From: Hexactinellida sp. DTS-2022
Taxonomy: Eukaryota > Porifera > Hexactinellida
DNA length: 64,000 nucleotides
Direction of reading: 5' to 3'
Assembly: GCA_028753945.1 (NCBI GenBank)
Contig: JAPNXP010000009.1
Location: forward strand, 3,162,001-3,226,000
The notes beneath the pieces are model-generated. The model was not told where the DNA came from and searched no databases. It was given only the letters and a program-made list of their open reading frames with translations. Position numbers and translations under genes: made by a program. Position 1 is the first letter of the stretch, and each line of letters begins with the position of its first letter. Shown piece by piece: positions 10,803-22,218 of this stretch.

Positions 10803-10985
10803 CAGTCGAGATCGGGGTTTTTCGCCACGGGTTTTTTTGCCTCTCCGGGTTATTTTGCCTCCTTGATTCTTGTTTCTTCATAACCTCATAGCACTGTCTA
10901 ATGTTAAATACAGTTTTTTTGGCTTATCGGCTTTTTTTCCTCTTTTTCCATGCATTTAGGTGGGCAAAAAACCCGATTTCGACCG
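10803..10985. mobile_element. pogo/Tigger-like MITE, TA duplication
   Basis: The termini CAGTCGAGATCGGGGTTTTT and, inverted, CGGTCGAAATCGGGTTTTTT flank about 140 bp. TA dinucleotides lie at 10801-10802 and 10986-10987. Ends starting CAG with a TA target fit Tc1/mariner-pogo non-autonomous elements. Confidence 0.7.
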
Positions 10986-11244
10986 TATGCTGATTCCGAA
11001 TAACAAATTTCTAATATGAATATTTTGTTGTTGTTATTGTTTGCAAAGTAAATACACAAACTAGTGAAAATCAAAATGAATCTGGAAACTAGCTTCTAAA
11101 TATCAAGTATGCTGAATTCGAATTTCGCCTTTATAAGTTCCAATGAGACATTTTATTTTAACCCTTCGACGACTAGGTAAATGAAATTTAAACTGAAAAT
11201 AAATTCACTTTCAATTGAAACTGAAAATGAGATTTTTCTATTTA

Positions 11245-11660
11245 CCTTATTATAGGAAATTAACGCGCCATGTAATTAACGCGAAGGAAATTAACGCTCC
11301 ATGAAATTAACGCGAATTGGAGCTGAACATTTTCAAATTCATGAAATTAACGGGAATAAATTTTATAAAAAAAATTCAGGATTATTAATCTCATGATTTA
11401 ATACTATTATTGTGCCCAAATAGGCTTCCCATCTACTTGATAGACATGGTATATCCTTTCAAACTAGTTGCACTCCTGAAAATATGTAGCTCGGAGGTTT
11501 GTCCATCCATTGTATAATTTTGCTAAATAGCAGGAAATTAAGGTCATGGAAATTAACGCTCCATGAAATTAACGCTCCATGAAATTAACGCGAATGGAAA
11601 TTAACGCGATTTGGAGAAATTCGCGTTAATTTCATGCCGCGATAATTTCCTTTAATAAGG
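11245..11660. mobile_element. TA-flanked MITE with repeated ATGAAATTAACGCG
   Basis: CCTTATTATAGGAAATTAAC and its inverted partner ending TAATAAGG are bordered by TA at 11243-11244 and 11661-11662. Both halves contain multiple copies of the motif CATGAAATTAACGC. It lies in a predicted intron of the Ginger1-type gene. Confidence 0.7.
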
Positions 11661-12344
11661 TATACCTTTTACCCCGTGTGCAACGAAGGGATAATTATAT
11701 AACTTATAGTTGTCTCACAATTCTTTAAAAGCTCGTTATATAGCTACTATTTATTATATTATACCATGTCGAAAGGGCTGACATCTTTGAGAACATAACA
11801 AATTACTGTAACTGTCGGACACAGTTGTTTCTTTTCTAAACTATCCAAAGTCTGATGCAAGGGAGAAATATGTGTCTTACTCTTTAATTTGGAGATAACA
11901 TCTTCCTAGGTAATAGTTAGGTCCAAATGTGAATCACAACCAATGGCATACCGTGATCAAATGCGGACTGGGCATGAATAAAGAATGACGCCCCAAGGTG
12001 TGAAATATTTAACTTAAATTTTGTGATTCAATTATGCATTACTTTATTTTGCTAAACAATATTCTAACAACTCACAACAAATAGTAAAATCTAATATTAT
12101 TTTACTATAGCTAATAGGCTATATAGGCTATCACTATTATAGGTTTTGATTTCTGAAATTCAAGTCATTAACACTCATTTTGTAAGAATAATTATTAATT
12201 ATTAACTGTAGCTGTACGATTATCAATTGATATTTGTGAATTGAAAATAGTGAATAGTCAACAGACAATACACTGAAGAATTTAATTAAATATTGGATTT
12301 CTATCTGCAGAATGTATATGGAAAAGTAACTATTTTTTATATGG

Positions 12345-12395
12345 AGGCACAGTTCACAACCACCAAATATAGTGCCTCCAAAGGAAAATGCAGTC
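12345..12395. repeat. Fragment of the R1 hairpin
   Basis: GGAGGCACAGTT...ACCACCAAATATAGTGCCTC is one arm and loop of the hairpin found complete at 26489-26603, 28164-28278 and 47228-47341. Confidence 0.5.
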
Positions 12396-12604
12396 GGTTA
12401 TAAATTTTTATAAAGATAGTATGTTCTGCTCCACTGGTTATAAGAATAATCAAGGTTTCCTTAACTAACATGTATTGAATTTAATTAATCCAATATTATC
12501 TCCCGTGAAATACCATAAAGATACTTTTCTGATAATTCCAAAACCTAGATTGAAATAGAGTTGAACTTAAGATAAAATAAATAATTACACAGGAGTTATA
12601 TTTT

Positions 12605-12860
12605 GTTACCTTGCGTCTTTTGCATTGGGAATGTTGTTGCAAAATTTGAGCGTTTTTTCTTGGATAAAGATGAAGAACTATTTGTTTGCGATGATTGTCT
12701 TAGCGGAATGATCTCTGTCGGAGATCTTTGTTTTCGAAGCATATAATTTGAGTGGACTTCTTTTGCAGAGTATTGTACTTTTTCAGAAAGGATGTTTTCT
12801 TCAAATTGGGGCTGTAGACCAATACAAACGTATCTATTTGTTATTATATTCAATAACTTT
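12605..12860 (-). pseudogene. Putative Ser/Lys-rich linker exon of the Ginger1-type gene
   Basis: The minus strand is open from a possible acceptor (TATAAAG near 12860) through QPQFEENILSEKVQYSAKEV and SSSSLSKKKRSNFATTFPMQ. It ends at a CAAG|GTAACA donor-like site near 12605. The low-complexity basic Ser-rich sequence resembles an inter-domain linker. No conserved domain is recognised. Confidence 0.35.
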
Positions 12861-14425
12861 ATAAAGATATATATATAGGTTTGTATGCGTATGTTTTTGG
12901 TGATTTCAAAATAAATATATTTTTAATAAATACTTTCCAAAGTAATTGACCCAATCATTAAAATCATTCCCTTGAATTATCCTGGAAGTATTTTTTGATA
13001 GATGTATGGGGTATTTTACAGTATGCTGTGTATTGCCTTTTGTTGTCCATATATGGCTTGCTGTTAGTTCTTTTGCGTCGAAAGGTCCATTATATTTTGG
13101 TTGTCTTGAAGTATTTGTTTATTTTTTATCTCTTTGAACATTTCGAACAAGAAAGTTATCACCTTGTTGAATGTTTGATCTAAGTATGATAATCCATTAT
13201 TGGTAAGTGAGAAATTCAAATAATGATCTAAAATATCAACCCAAATTACCTATTCTTCTTTACTTTTGCATCATAGATTCGTTTTTGTCTCGATTGTTCA
13301 ACTTTAATATTCATACGTGCCTGGAATACATTCTCTTGACGAATAGAATTTAGCTCATTACACCAATAATCGGTGGATTCGAAAACAACGGCGAATGGAT
13401 CTTCATGAGCAACATCACTATCGTCATCAACATCAACATCAACATCATCACCATCATCATCATCATCATCATCAACAGACAATTCATCGTTTGTTAATTG
13501 TGGGTAAGCATCGAATTTATTACTAAGTTTTAGTAAGCGAACAGAATCGCATTTGCGCCCAAACATCAACTCGAAAGATGTAAATTTGATGGCTCTCTTT
13601 ATTTTGGTATTTGTAGCCAAACAAGCGAAGGGTAACTTTTGGGCCAGTTCCCATCTGAGTTGTGCTTTAATTTCTCAATCTTCCAATGGTAGATATAAAT
13701 AATGAATCTTGAATCATACATCATAATTTATAAGAGCTGAATAGTAAGACACTTATGGATGAGTATTAGAAAAAACTGTACTAAGTATCTTCTTCCCATT
13801 ATTTATAATGTGTTACATTGTATTAGTAGATCAATTAACATGGAATTTGTTTCTATAGTTACAAATATTTTGATTAGAAAACCTATAATAAGTGATAATT
13901 CGAACGTTTTCAATATCTTGTTGTGGGATTCCACAAGGCCATTGCTCTGCGGATGGTAGACAGTTGTATGTCTGTTCTCAACTCCGAGTTGTTGGCGGAA
14001 CGCATTGAATTCCTTTGATTAAAGATTATTATTTAAGAGTAGAATTAATTTTGATACACTATTATTGGTAGAGGAGCACCCAGTAAAACTAACTGCAGCT
14101 CATTTTGATGTCGAAATAATTGCTTACACAAAAATGAACTTTAGCTCGTTATACAAAACAATATAATTATCTGTTGAATCATCAGTATTTTTATCAGACT
14201 ATTTGGTTTCATTTAGGAAATTGTACGCAATGATATTGTGCAAAGTAATTTAGCACAATAAATAGTGTCACGATAGTTCGATAAATAATCAAGTTAACTC
14301 ATAGATACAGTTTCATAATTTTGGCTTTCGTAAGATAAAAGAAACTAATAGGAAGCCCAAACGTTAATTTGAATTCATCACAAATACTAACCATCACTTG
14401 GATGATATCATATTACATCATAATA

Positions 14426-14616
14426 CAGTCACGTTCTTTTATTATGAACATTCAATTTACCAAAAATTGTGTTCATAATAGAGACTTCATAATAAGCGAA
14501 CTCAATTCAATACAAACCCTATGTAAGTTGTTAAATTGGGACCATAGGGCTTGTTCATAATAAAAAATCTCATATTAAGCATACGAAATCTTGTTCTCAA
14601 TAAGCAGACCTGACTG
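14426..14616. mobile_element. pogo/Tigger-like MITE, TA duplication
   Basis: The termini CAGTCACGTTCTTTTATTAT and, inverted, CAGTCAGGTCTGCTTATTGA are flanked by TA (14424-14425, 14617-14618). A related copy is at about 50212-50415 inside the 3-kb hAT; both share the internal sequence AATACAAACCCTATGTAA. Confidence 0.7.
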
Positions 14617-15369
14617 TATATATTAATCAAAGTATGTTTACTGTCTTTCAAGTAATTTAATTGAATTGGGTATAGCATACAAGAAATATCAAATATTCAA
14701 TTCCCAATATAATTCATTTTATTGATTAAGAATTATTGACTAAAGGTTAGCTTTAATTAATTGATAAAACTTTAGTGGATTTTTAATGATTTTTTAATGA
14801 CACCCGAAACACACAAAATACCCCAATAAATGACTCACCTTGCTCATGAATTCTCTTCCTTGATCGTGTTGTATGATGTTTGGAACTCCAAATAAGAGAT
14901 AAACACTTAACAACTAAGAAATAACTTCGGAACTTGTTTTTGTTTTGAGAGGTCGAGTAAAGACGAATTTGCTGAGATAGCATACAATTACGAGGACGTG
15001 TTTGTAACTGAACTCATTCTCAGGCATATCTGTGAATACATCCACCCAACATAACAACCAACATATGTTGCCATGGTATCTCGGGTGGAATAATTGGCTG
15101 GAGTTCTCGTTGTGGTTGGGGAAGCTTAGCAGAAGTGATCTTACATATATGACAAGATCTTACCTATTTGAAGAGTATGATATAATTAATTGGATTGCAA
15201 CAATTGCCCAATACTTTAGGCCAGTAATAAATTGTTGTGGTTTTTTTCCGGTGAATGAAAAGTCTAGTTTACTTTTAATTTGTTTATTAAAATTTAAATT
15301 AGTAACCTTGTTTCAGGAGTTTCTCTGAGGAGGCATGACGCGGGTCTCCTTATCATTATTCCATAATAT

Positions 15370-15593
15370 GCCCACCATACACGATGCAACATTGTATAAT
15401 GCAACTGACCAGTGTGCATCGTGTATATTAAGATGTTGCATGCCAACTGTTGCACGGTGGAAATAGAGCAGTATTCGCATTTAATGGAACATGTTGTACG
15501 AAATCGCAAGATATTACAAGCAACATTGTTGCAACTTGTCTTTACCTTGTGCATGCAACAAACTTGCATCGTGTATGGTGGGCTTTAATCATT
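15370..15593. mobile_element. MITE with GCCCACCATACACGATGCAA ends
   Basis: The first 20 bases GCCCACCATACACGATGCAA are repeated inverted at 15574-15593. Further copies of CATCGTGTAT and TGTTGCAT motifs lie inside. No clear duplication is visible in the AT-rich flanks. Confidence 0.65.
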
Positions 15594-16287
15594 ATTTCTA
15601 TAAAATTGCAAACAATTACAATAAAGTGCGGTAGGAAACATACGATAGGGGTAATAGAGCTGAAATAAGTCTATCACTAACAGCTGACTAAATTACATTT
15701 GGGATTCATATTATTTACCATTTAGAAAGAACTACAAACTAATTATTCTCGACATAATTAAGTGAATTATCTAAGAAAAGTCAATATTTTGAGTAAAATA
15801 AACTGTTAAGAAAATCTCAAAACAACTCGCGTATTCTTCGATATCCTTGTACATATTATCCCAAAATACTGTTGTCTGATTGAAGCTTGCATAGCGTTGA
15901 TGCCTGGATGATCAATATGATTGTCATCTTTATCTTTTGAATTTCAGAACTTGTATGAGGGTATTCTAAACTTTCTGGAACGCCCATTTTATTAATTATG
16001 ATCTAAAAGAAGGAGAATAGAGTATTATCTTCTACATGTTAAATTCGTTATATTATTGATTTGCAAACCTTGTATAACTTTTGATCTTTCACTCGAAAAT
16101 GTGACGCTCTTCTGCGGGAATTAGCCTGTGCATATCGTCCTTTTTCTTGAACATCGAGTGGGTAGGTTCCAGCGGATAGATATTGCACTAGATTGTCGTA
16201 TTCGATATAATTCATAGAGATGAAATATAACAACGAACGAGGGGTAAAAGAGAAATAAACGTATATTTAATTAAGTGAATCTAAAGC

Positions 16288-16453
16288 GTGTCTCTTAATG
16301 TCACATTCAGGGACATATTTTAAAAGTTTGGCTTTTTTTCAACACAATTTAGGTAAAAAAAGCTCAATTCCCTATAGGAAATTCACCATAAAAGTGTGTT
16401 TTTATGGAGTATTTTTCATAAATATGTCCCTGAATGTGACATTTAGGGACACG
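16288..16453. mobile_element. Short MITE with ~35-bp inverted repeats
   Basis: GCGTGTCTCTTAATGTCACA through GGGACATATTTT at the left matches the inverted right arm (CGTGTCCCTAAATGTCACAT...). It lies just upstream of the Ginger1-type start codon. The TG...CA-type ends leave open that it derives from Ginger termini. Confidence 0.6.
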
Positions 16454-17392
16454 ATTCCGTCAGTATCCAAATATCTATATATCTATATACATATATACTA
16501 TATATATGTTGTAGGCGAAATTGAGTACCAGGCGAGATTGAGTCTCAATTTCGCCTGAAACTCATTCTCGCCTAGGCGAGATTGAGTACCAGGCGAAATG
16601 GAGTCATATTACTTATAGAAAATTTTTAACTAAATATTATGGGTTATTGTAAATTGATTATATCCAGATCTAATCCCGCTATTTGTTCACTTCCAAATGT
16701 TAAAATACTAGGTAATCAAGTATGCTGAATACGAATTTGACACTCACAAATTTCTATTATGTCTATTTATTGTTGTTATTTACAATATAGTAAAGACTTA
16801 CAACTGGAATTTGAAAACGATTGACCCATTTACAAATTTATATTACCTACAAATATTTATTCTTGTTATTGTTCTGGTTGTTGTTATTGACAATATAGGT
16901 AACAAGTTTGTAGAATATTATAATTGAACTAGAGACTAGCTTAAGACGGTTATTTTAAGTAATTGCACATGCTAAATACGAATTTAGAATTAACTACTTG
17001 CAAATAAGGGCTGTTTGTTGTTAAACTTTGGGAATTAATTACTAAGAATAAGATTGAGATTTTAAAATATAACTAAGTAAGCAAACTAGTATCATATAGT
17101 TACGTATATAGATTAATATTGAAGACTTGACAAAATGAATACGAATCCTTTTGTAAGTTAATTATATTGCGTTGTAAAGTGTAAATTATACATGATAATT
17201 AATTAAGTGGAATAGTTAAGTATTCCCTAGCAAAAGCGAACGAGATTATACTGTAGGCTCGTATTTCCTCCTAATAAATATTTATCCTAATCTACTCGCG
17301 AATTCAAACCATTTAACTTAAGCCACCAGTTTAATCTCCAATACATATAATTTTCAATACATTCACCATAAACAGAACATAATTAATCGCGA

Positions 17393-17510
17393 CACATTCT
17401 CAAATTAATGTTGAGTTTATTGATAAGCTGGTTGTGTTGTTAGTTGGTTTAATAGCTGGTTTTGCTGTTAAATCAGCTTATCAATATCACTCAGTTGAGA
17501 ATGTATAGTG
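17393..17510. mobile_element. Hairpin MITE with ACATTCTCAA ends
   Basis: ACATTCTCAA and TTGATAAGCTG blocks recur inverted at 17465-17510, giving an imperfect hairpin of about 115 bp. Confidence 0.5.
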
Positions 17511-19488
17511 AGTAAATGAGTAATTACCTTCTAATTATGTAGTAAATGTGTTTAAATGTGCATCTAAAAATTAACAATACAAAGGCGTAGGCTCTGGTAT
17601 GGTTGGTAGGGCCATGGACATACAAAAGTTTGCCAATTGAATCACCAATGTGCAATGGCCTCCCAATGTCACCGTAATGGACTAACCTATGGGGCCTACT
17701 AATCCCATTCCGAGACTACGTCAAACTCCGTATCTGGGAATTCTCCGAATCTAAGATGTTGACATTTTTCAGACTACTTTCTCAATATTGGAAAATAGTC
17801 TAAAAATAACAATTGTTAGAATATGCAACCAGAGATGGGGCCAAATCCCTATGGAAATTATAGTTTTAAAGATTTTAAGATTAATCCCAGTCCATTCAGA
17901 ATGGGATTGGGAATTAATCAGAAAATCTCAAACTCAAGGTCAGTGTGTGGGAATTAAGGAACTTCTAAATGATATTATTTCGAAACTGCTCTGAATTGGT
18001 GAATGACAAATACGAATGTTAATCCAAGTTATTTAATTTAATTCTGCAATCTACACCAATTTGCATGTCTACAGGGTCTGAAAGTCATTTCGTTTCTCGT
18101 ACCTTCAAACAAACAATAAATGTGTATTGTAATTATATGTAATATAAATTATATAATTGATAATAAAAATTATTTAGAAGCTTCATTACATTTTACTTTC
18201 ACTAAGTAATATAATCTTTGGACAGGTGCGAAGTCAGCCCTAACTATAGTGGGTGTCAAGTGCGTAGGAGTGAGTATAGCCAGCGACCCTAATGGGTGCT
18301 CAGCAGAAAACCTCTTACACACTAAGAGGCCTTGTTAAATGTTAATTCAGGAGCACTTTCTATAAAAAAGGTGCTATGTAACGACTGAAAAAGAAATAGC
18401 ACAGTAACACATATTGACTGTGAAAGCTAACTAATATGATTACATTCTTGACTGAGCTTAGCTAAAAAGAGCACAAGCCTAGTATATTGATTATCTTTCT
18501 TTTGGATACAAACGACTTGTGACCTTCATATGTTCTATATTTTGAACAGCGATTTTATTTATATTGAGCCAAAGTAAAATCCATGTTAATTTAAATATCA
18601 ATTACTAAATAGCATTAATATATTTATTATACGTATTCTATTATTAGCCAATATATCATGTTTAAATAAAACACAAGATCTGAAAAGTACATATATCAAC
18701 AAAAATTGTGTTGAGCGAAAACATAAATAAATTTCAATTGTTATTGAATACTCACATTGCGATACTTAATAAACAGTCGGAGAAATGCCAGCATAAACAT
18801 AGAGACAAAGTAGTCGGAAAATTCTAAACATTTGATATTTGGAATTTTTGACAAATGCCGACATACGGAGCCGGACAAATGCAGGCCTCTAGTTAGTTTT
18901 TATCTCAAATAGAGATGCGTTTTTTTATCTCCGAATTACTTTAATGTAATCCGGACAAACACATACCTACTCACACACACACACTCACAAAGAACTATTG
19001 TGCTTTTCATATATATATTATTGTGGTCTGCTTAAGCACTGCCGGATTTGGTAGCCCGCGAGACCATAGGCGGGCTAACAATAGTGCATTCTTTAGGATA
19101 AGGTTATCCACCAGTTGTAATTCTGGTAGTTCAATAATTGTTTTGCTATCTCGTAACCTATCTTATTCAAGAGGTTTTGATCCGGGGTCCCGGCTGTCTA
19201 TTAACGGCCACCCCAAATAATATTATGAGGGGCGAAACGATACCTACAGACTAGACTCAATTCACAGGTCTAGACTAAATTCGGTTAGCCGGGTGACCGC
19301 TTAACAGCTGCTAATATTGGTTAACTGTTACAGATTTAATTGAGCAGTTAACCGCTCTGTTAATCTAGTTAAATAATATCAATGTAATTGCGTATATAAA
19401 ACACTAATTTAAATTATATTAATTTTGTTAGAATATGGTAATCTTAAATAAATGCAATTCCATATGTATGTAGTAAATTCCTATAAAC
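17511..19488. other. AT-rich interior, nothing firm
   Basis: No gene is recognised. A hAT-terminus-like sequence (CACTGCCGGATTTGGTAGCC) occurs at about 19036, but no matching right end was found. TAACCG-rich sequence at 19280-19360 is a degenerate piece of the TAACCGGTTAACC MITE family. Confidence 0.45.
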
Positions 19489-20078
19489 CAAGGGTGGGGT
19501 TGTTAACCGTTCTGAGGCTACAATTATTATTCGTTTTGTTTATACTACAGTGTAGGACTCAGTATTATAAAGTATTACTCCATAAGTAGTCATTAACTAA
19601 TACATTTCGAAATTTGGGCATGTTAGAAACAGTGTAGTTACAGAAAATATATAATGGGTCATTGTAGTGATGATGGATTTATGATCATCATTTTCAACAA
19701 AATTCAGATATTTTATTTATTTATACTGTACTTCCTCGCTAATCCCAACAGAGGTGTTCAGATTTAAAAATTTCTGTTCCGATTAGTGAAGTAATACATT
19801 TTCTATTGGCCTCTATTACATGAAATTCCGATAATTTGGATCAAACTTGTCCAAAGCATTGTAATCCAAATAAACATGTAGTATACTACCTAATTTATTG
19901 TAGACTTATTAATTTAGGATTCCATTGTAATATACGTTGGATCTCCTGTTCGGACTAGCGAGGATGTACTGTAAGATAATTTCCAAATAATACTGCTAGC
20001 TGCTGATTATCAACAGGCCGGCTAACTGGTTAACGAAATATGCAACCGCTAGCCAGCTGGTTAACAAATCGAGCCTTG
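19489..20078. mobile_element. TAACCGGTTAACC-family MITE copy, TSD TATAAAC
   Basis: It starts CAAGGGTGGGGTTGTTAACC and ends GAGCCTTG with subterminal GGTTAACC motifs. TATAAAC(C/T) occurs directly on both sides (19482-19489, 20079-20086), supporting a 7-8 bp duplication. It is longer than the copy at 1817-2235. Confidence 0.65.
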
Positions 20079-20091
20079 TATAAACTATAGT

Positions 20092-20513
20092 TAAGGGTGG
20101 GGTTGGTTAACCATTTTGAGGCCACGGTTACGATTATCTTCACACTACGGTTAACCGGTTAACCGCCACTGAAAGTTATAACAAAATATATAGACATTTC
20201 TCAGAAAATATCTAAATTGTAGTAACGAAAAACACATTCTTTTAGCCAAGTACTCTATTAGTACTATTAACTGCGGTACAAGTTTATCACTTCAGGTTAC
20301 TTCTACACTGTGTTGTCACCAAAATATATCTGTGACTATGGGTAATAAGATAAACAATTATTATATTCTGAACAAAATGCGTGCAAATTCACACTGTTAT
20401 CCAATAATTTGTACTTCTAATTGTAAATTGTAATATTAACATATCGGTTAACTGATCACTAAAATCCGTAACAGTTAACCGGTATTAGCGGCTGTTAACC
20501 GAATTCAGCCTTG
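20092..20513. mobile_element. TAACCGGTTAACC-family MITE, adjacent second copy
   Basis: TAAGGGTGGGGTTGGTTAAC at the left and the CCGAATTCAGCCTTG end match the 1817-2235 element closely in length and sequence. Another degenerate inverted left end lies at about 20620-20690. Confidence 0.65.
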
Positions 20514-20771
20514 ATTTAATATTTTCTGAAGGACGAAATGTAGCAGTAGTAAGGAATAAAAACAAAGCTGAACCTTACTATTTATGTAGTGTAAATAATG
20601 TTCTACTGTGGTGATCAGCATGGGCGGTTGACTGGCTAACCGTGGCGAGAAATTGAATCGTAACCGTAGCCCCAGAATTTACCATTGAATAAAATATTGG
20701 GAACAACAAGATACTCTCCCCTGACTTGAGGGTGGGGTCGACACCTCCCTCCTGACGCTATACAGTAAGTG

Positions 20772-20926
20772 CATAGGCGTCGTAAATGCAAAGGTCAATC
20801 CTTCGGGCAGCCAGGAAATTCCGGGGAAACTCCGGGTATAGTATTAGTAGCATAAGGGCAACCCTTCTGGGCCGCCCGGACATTTCCGGGCACCCGGGCG
20901 AGTAACGACGCCTATTAGTAACTTAG
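20772..20926. mobile_element. hAT MITE of the CATAGGCGTCGTAAA family
   Basis: It starts CATAGGCGTCGTAAATGCAA and ends CGACGCCTATT, with GGCCGCCCGGACATTTCCGG inside. Flanks AGTAAGTG / AGTAACTT match at 6 of 8. The same family, with a perfect duplication, is at 28775-28941. Confidence 0.7.
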
Positions 20927-21114
20927 TAAGTGGCTTAGAAATTAGTATGTATCTCAAATACAAGTGTCACTAAGTGTCTCTTTAACAACAAACAGCACTT
21001 ATTTGCAAGTACATATGTAGTTAATTCTAGACTAAATTCGTATTTAGTATACTATGCAATTACTTAAAATAACCGCAAGTCTCTATGTTAATTTGGAATA
21101 TTCCTTAATTTTTA

Positions 21115-21904
21115 GTGTGCTTCTTCTAGTAAAAACGTTATAGTAGGGTCCTACTATAGTTTTATACTATAAGTGCACACTATTGAATTTACGTCTGTCG
21201 GACTTCCGGCCGGCTGGCCGGCCGTACGCGATGGTCTGACTAAACCATAAGGGATAGAGATTTATAATTTGGACAGTAGATATAGAATTTTCTGGAGATG
21301 ATCACCTCGAAGCCTGATTTCTCAATTTCGCTTTTGTTCGTCAGTTATATCGAAATTTGTATTCTGGTCCAGTGACTCTTTAATAATTCGAATTAGTAAT
21401 TGAAAATATAGAGGTTGTATTCTCCTAAGGATGTTCTTTTTATATATCAATTAAAATTATTAGGTCGCTAATCAATTCTACGTTTTATTAACGTTTATTT
21501 ACATAAATCAGCCATCTTCTCCATATTGTAATTACTCTATAGTATACTCAATACAATAGAACATATTACATAAGCCTACTATCTGCTAGGATAATGACTG
21601 TTATTGGATTGGTTTGTAAGTGAATATGTGTTTCATACAAGTGCAATTAAAACACTTGGAAGTTGGAATATTTTACAAGTTGATGATGATGTCAATTATT
21701 ATTCAAAATAGTAACGTAAATACTAGCACGTATTCCTAATTTCTATTTATAATAATTAATCTTTAATTAATTTAATTAAACATTTGAAGTCTTCACAATT
21801 CAAACATTAATTAAATTGTATTACACTAAGATGAAATGTAATTTGAATATTGAAATTCTAGTTAAATTAAACATTGGGGAAGTGTAATCAGAAGGAGCAC
21901 ACTC
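21115..21904. mobile_element. Inverted-repeat element with AGTGTGCTTCTTCT ends
   Basis: The left tip AGTGTGCTTCTTCTAG and the inverted right tip AGTGTGCTCCTTCTGAT bound about 790 bp that interrupt the right arm of the large element. The same sequence occurs at 36993-44335, split by later insertions. No coding capacity is seen. Confidence 0.6.
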
Positions 21905-22218
21905 CCATCCCGTCTGTGAGGGTTTTTTTTTAACCTATATTGTAAATAACAACAATAAATAGACATAATAGAAATTTGTGAGTGTCAAATTCGTATTCAG
22001 CATACTTGATTACCTAGTATTTTAACATTTGGAAGTGAACAAATAGCGGGATTAGATCTGGATATAATCAATTTATAACAACCCATAATATTTAGTTAAA
22101 AATTTTCTATAAGTAATATGACTCCATTTCGCCTGGTACTCAATCTCGCCTAGGCGAGAATGAGTTTCAGGCGAAATTGAGACTCAATCTCGCCTGGTAC
22201 TCAATTTCGCCTGCGACA

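Larger units (their letters stand above)
12985..16215 (-). pseudogene. Gypsy-integrase-like transposase of a Ginger1-type DNA transposon (zinc finger, DDE, GPY/F)
   Basis: Coding blocks run down the minus strand and are separated by apparent introns. Block 1 (16215-16069) starts MNYIEYDNLVQYLSAGTYPL and ends SHFRVKDQKLYK. Block 2 (about 15800-15990) has HIDHPGINAMQASIRQQYF and EEYASC, the integrase zinc finger. Block 3 (about 15090-14837) has LQPIIPPEIPWQH, VDVFTDMPENEFSYKHVLVI, one TAG stop, then QHDQGREFMSK and a GTGAGT donor. Block 4 (about 14020-13928) has VYHPQSNGLVESHNKILK, the Glu region. Block 5 (13690-13240) has FTSFELMFGRK and an Asp-rich tract. Block 6 (about 13190-12985) has the GPY/F motif KYNGPFDAKEL. 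With the downstream OTU domain this is the published Ginger1 layout. Stops and frameshifts make it inactive. I found no matching terminal repeats. Confidence 0.75.
16507..22218. mobile_element. Large inverted-repeat element, ~5.7 kb, no transposase visible
   Basis: The left arm starts TGTTGTAGGCGAAATTGAGT and the right arm, inverted, TGTCGCAGGCGAAATTGAGT. The arms match for about 280 bp, and weaker matching continues to about 17030 / 20985. Each tip contains several copies of CAGGCGAAATTGAG / CTCAATCTCGCCTGG that can self-pair. TATA flanks both ends, but the region is AT-rich. The right arm is interrupted by another element at 21115-21904. The interior has no recognisable coding sequence, only MITEs and AT-rich DNA. 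A diverged arm fragment (GTATGCTGAATTCGAATTTC) appears near 11107. Confidence 0.65.

Noticed and set aside
13246-13620. Acidic protein with a DDDDDDD tract as an independent gene
   Set aside because: FTSFELMFGRK at its start is the integrase C-terminal region, so it is an exon of the Ginger1-type gene; the Asp run comes from a (CAT)n microsatellite.
13246-16233. Gypsy LTR retrotransposon
   Set aside because: No reverse transcriptase, RNase H or LTR is visible, the coding sequence is interrupted by introns, and an OTU domain follows; Ginger1 explains all of this better.
19023-19220. hAT element starting CACTGCCGGATTTGG
   Set aside because: The left tip resembles a known hAT terminus, but no inverted partner or duplication was found.
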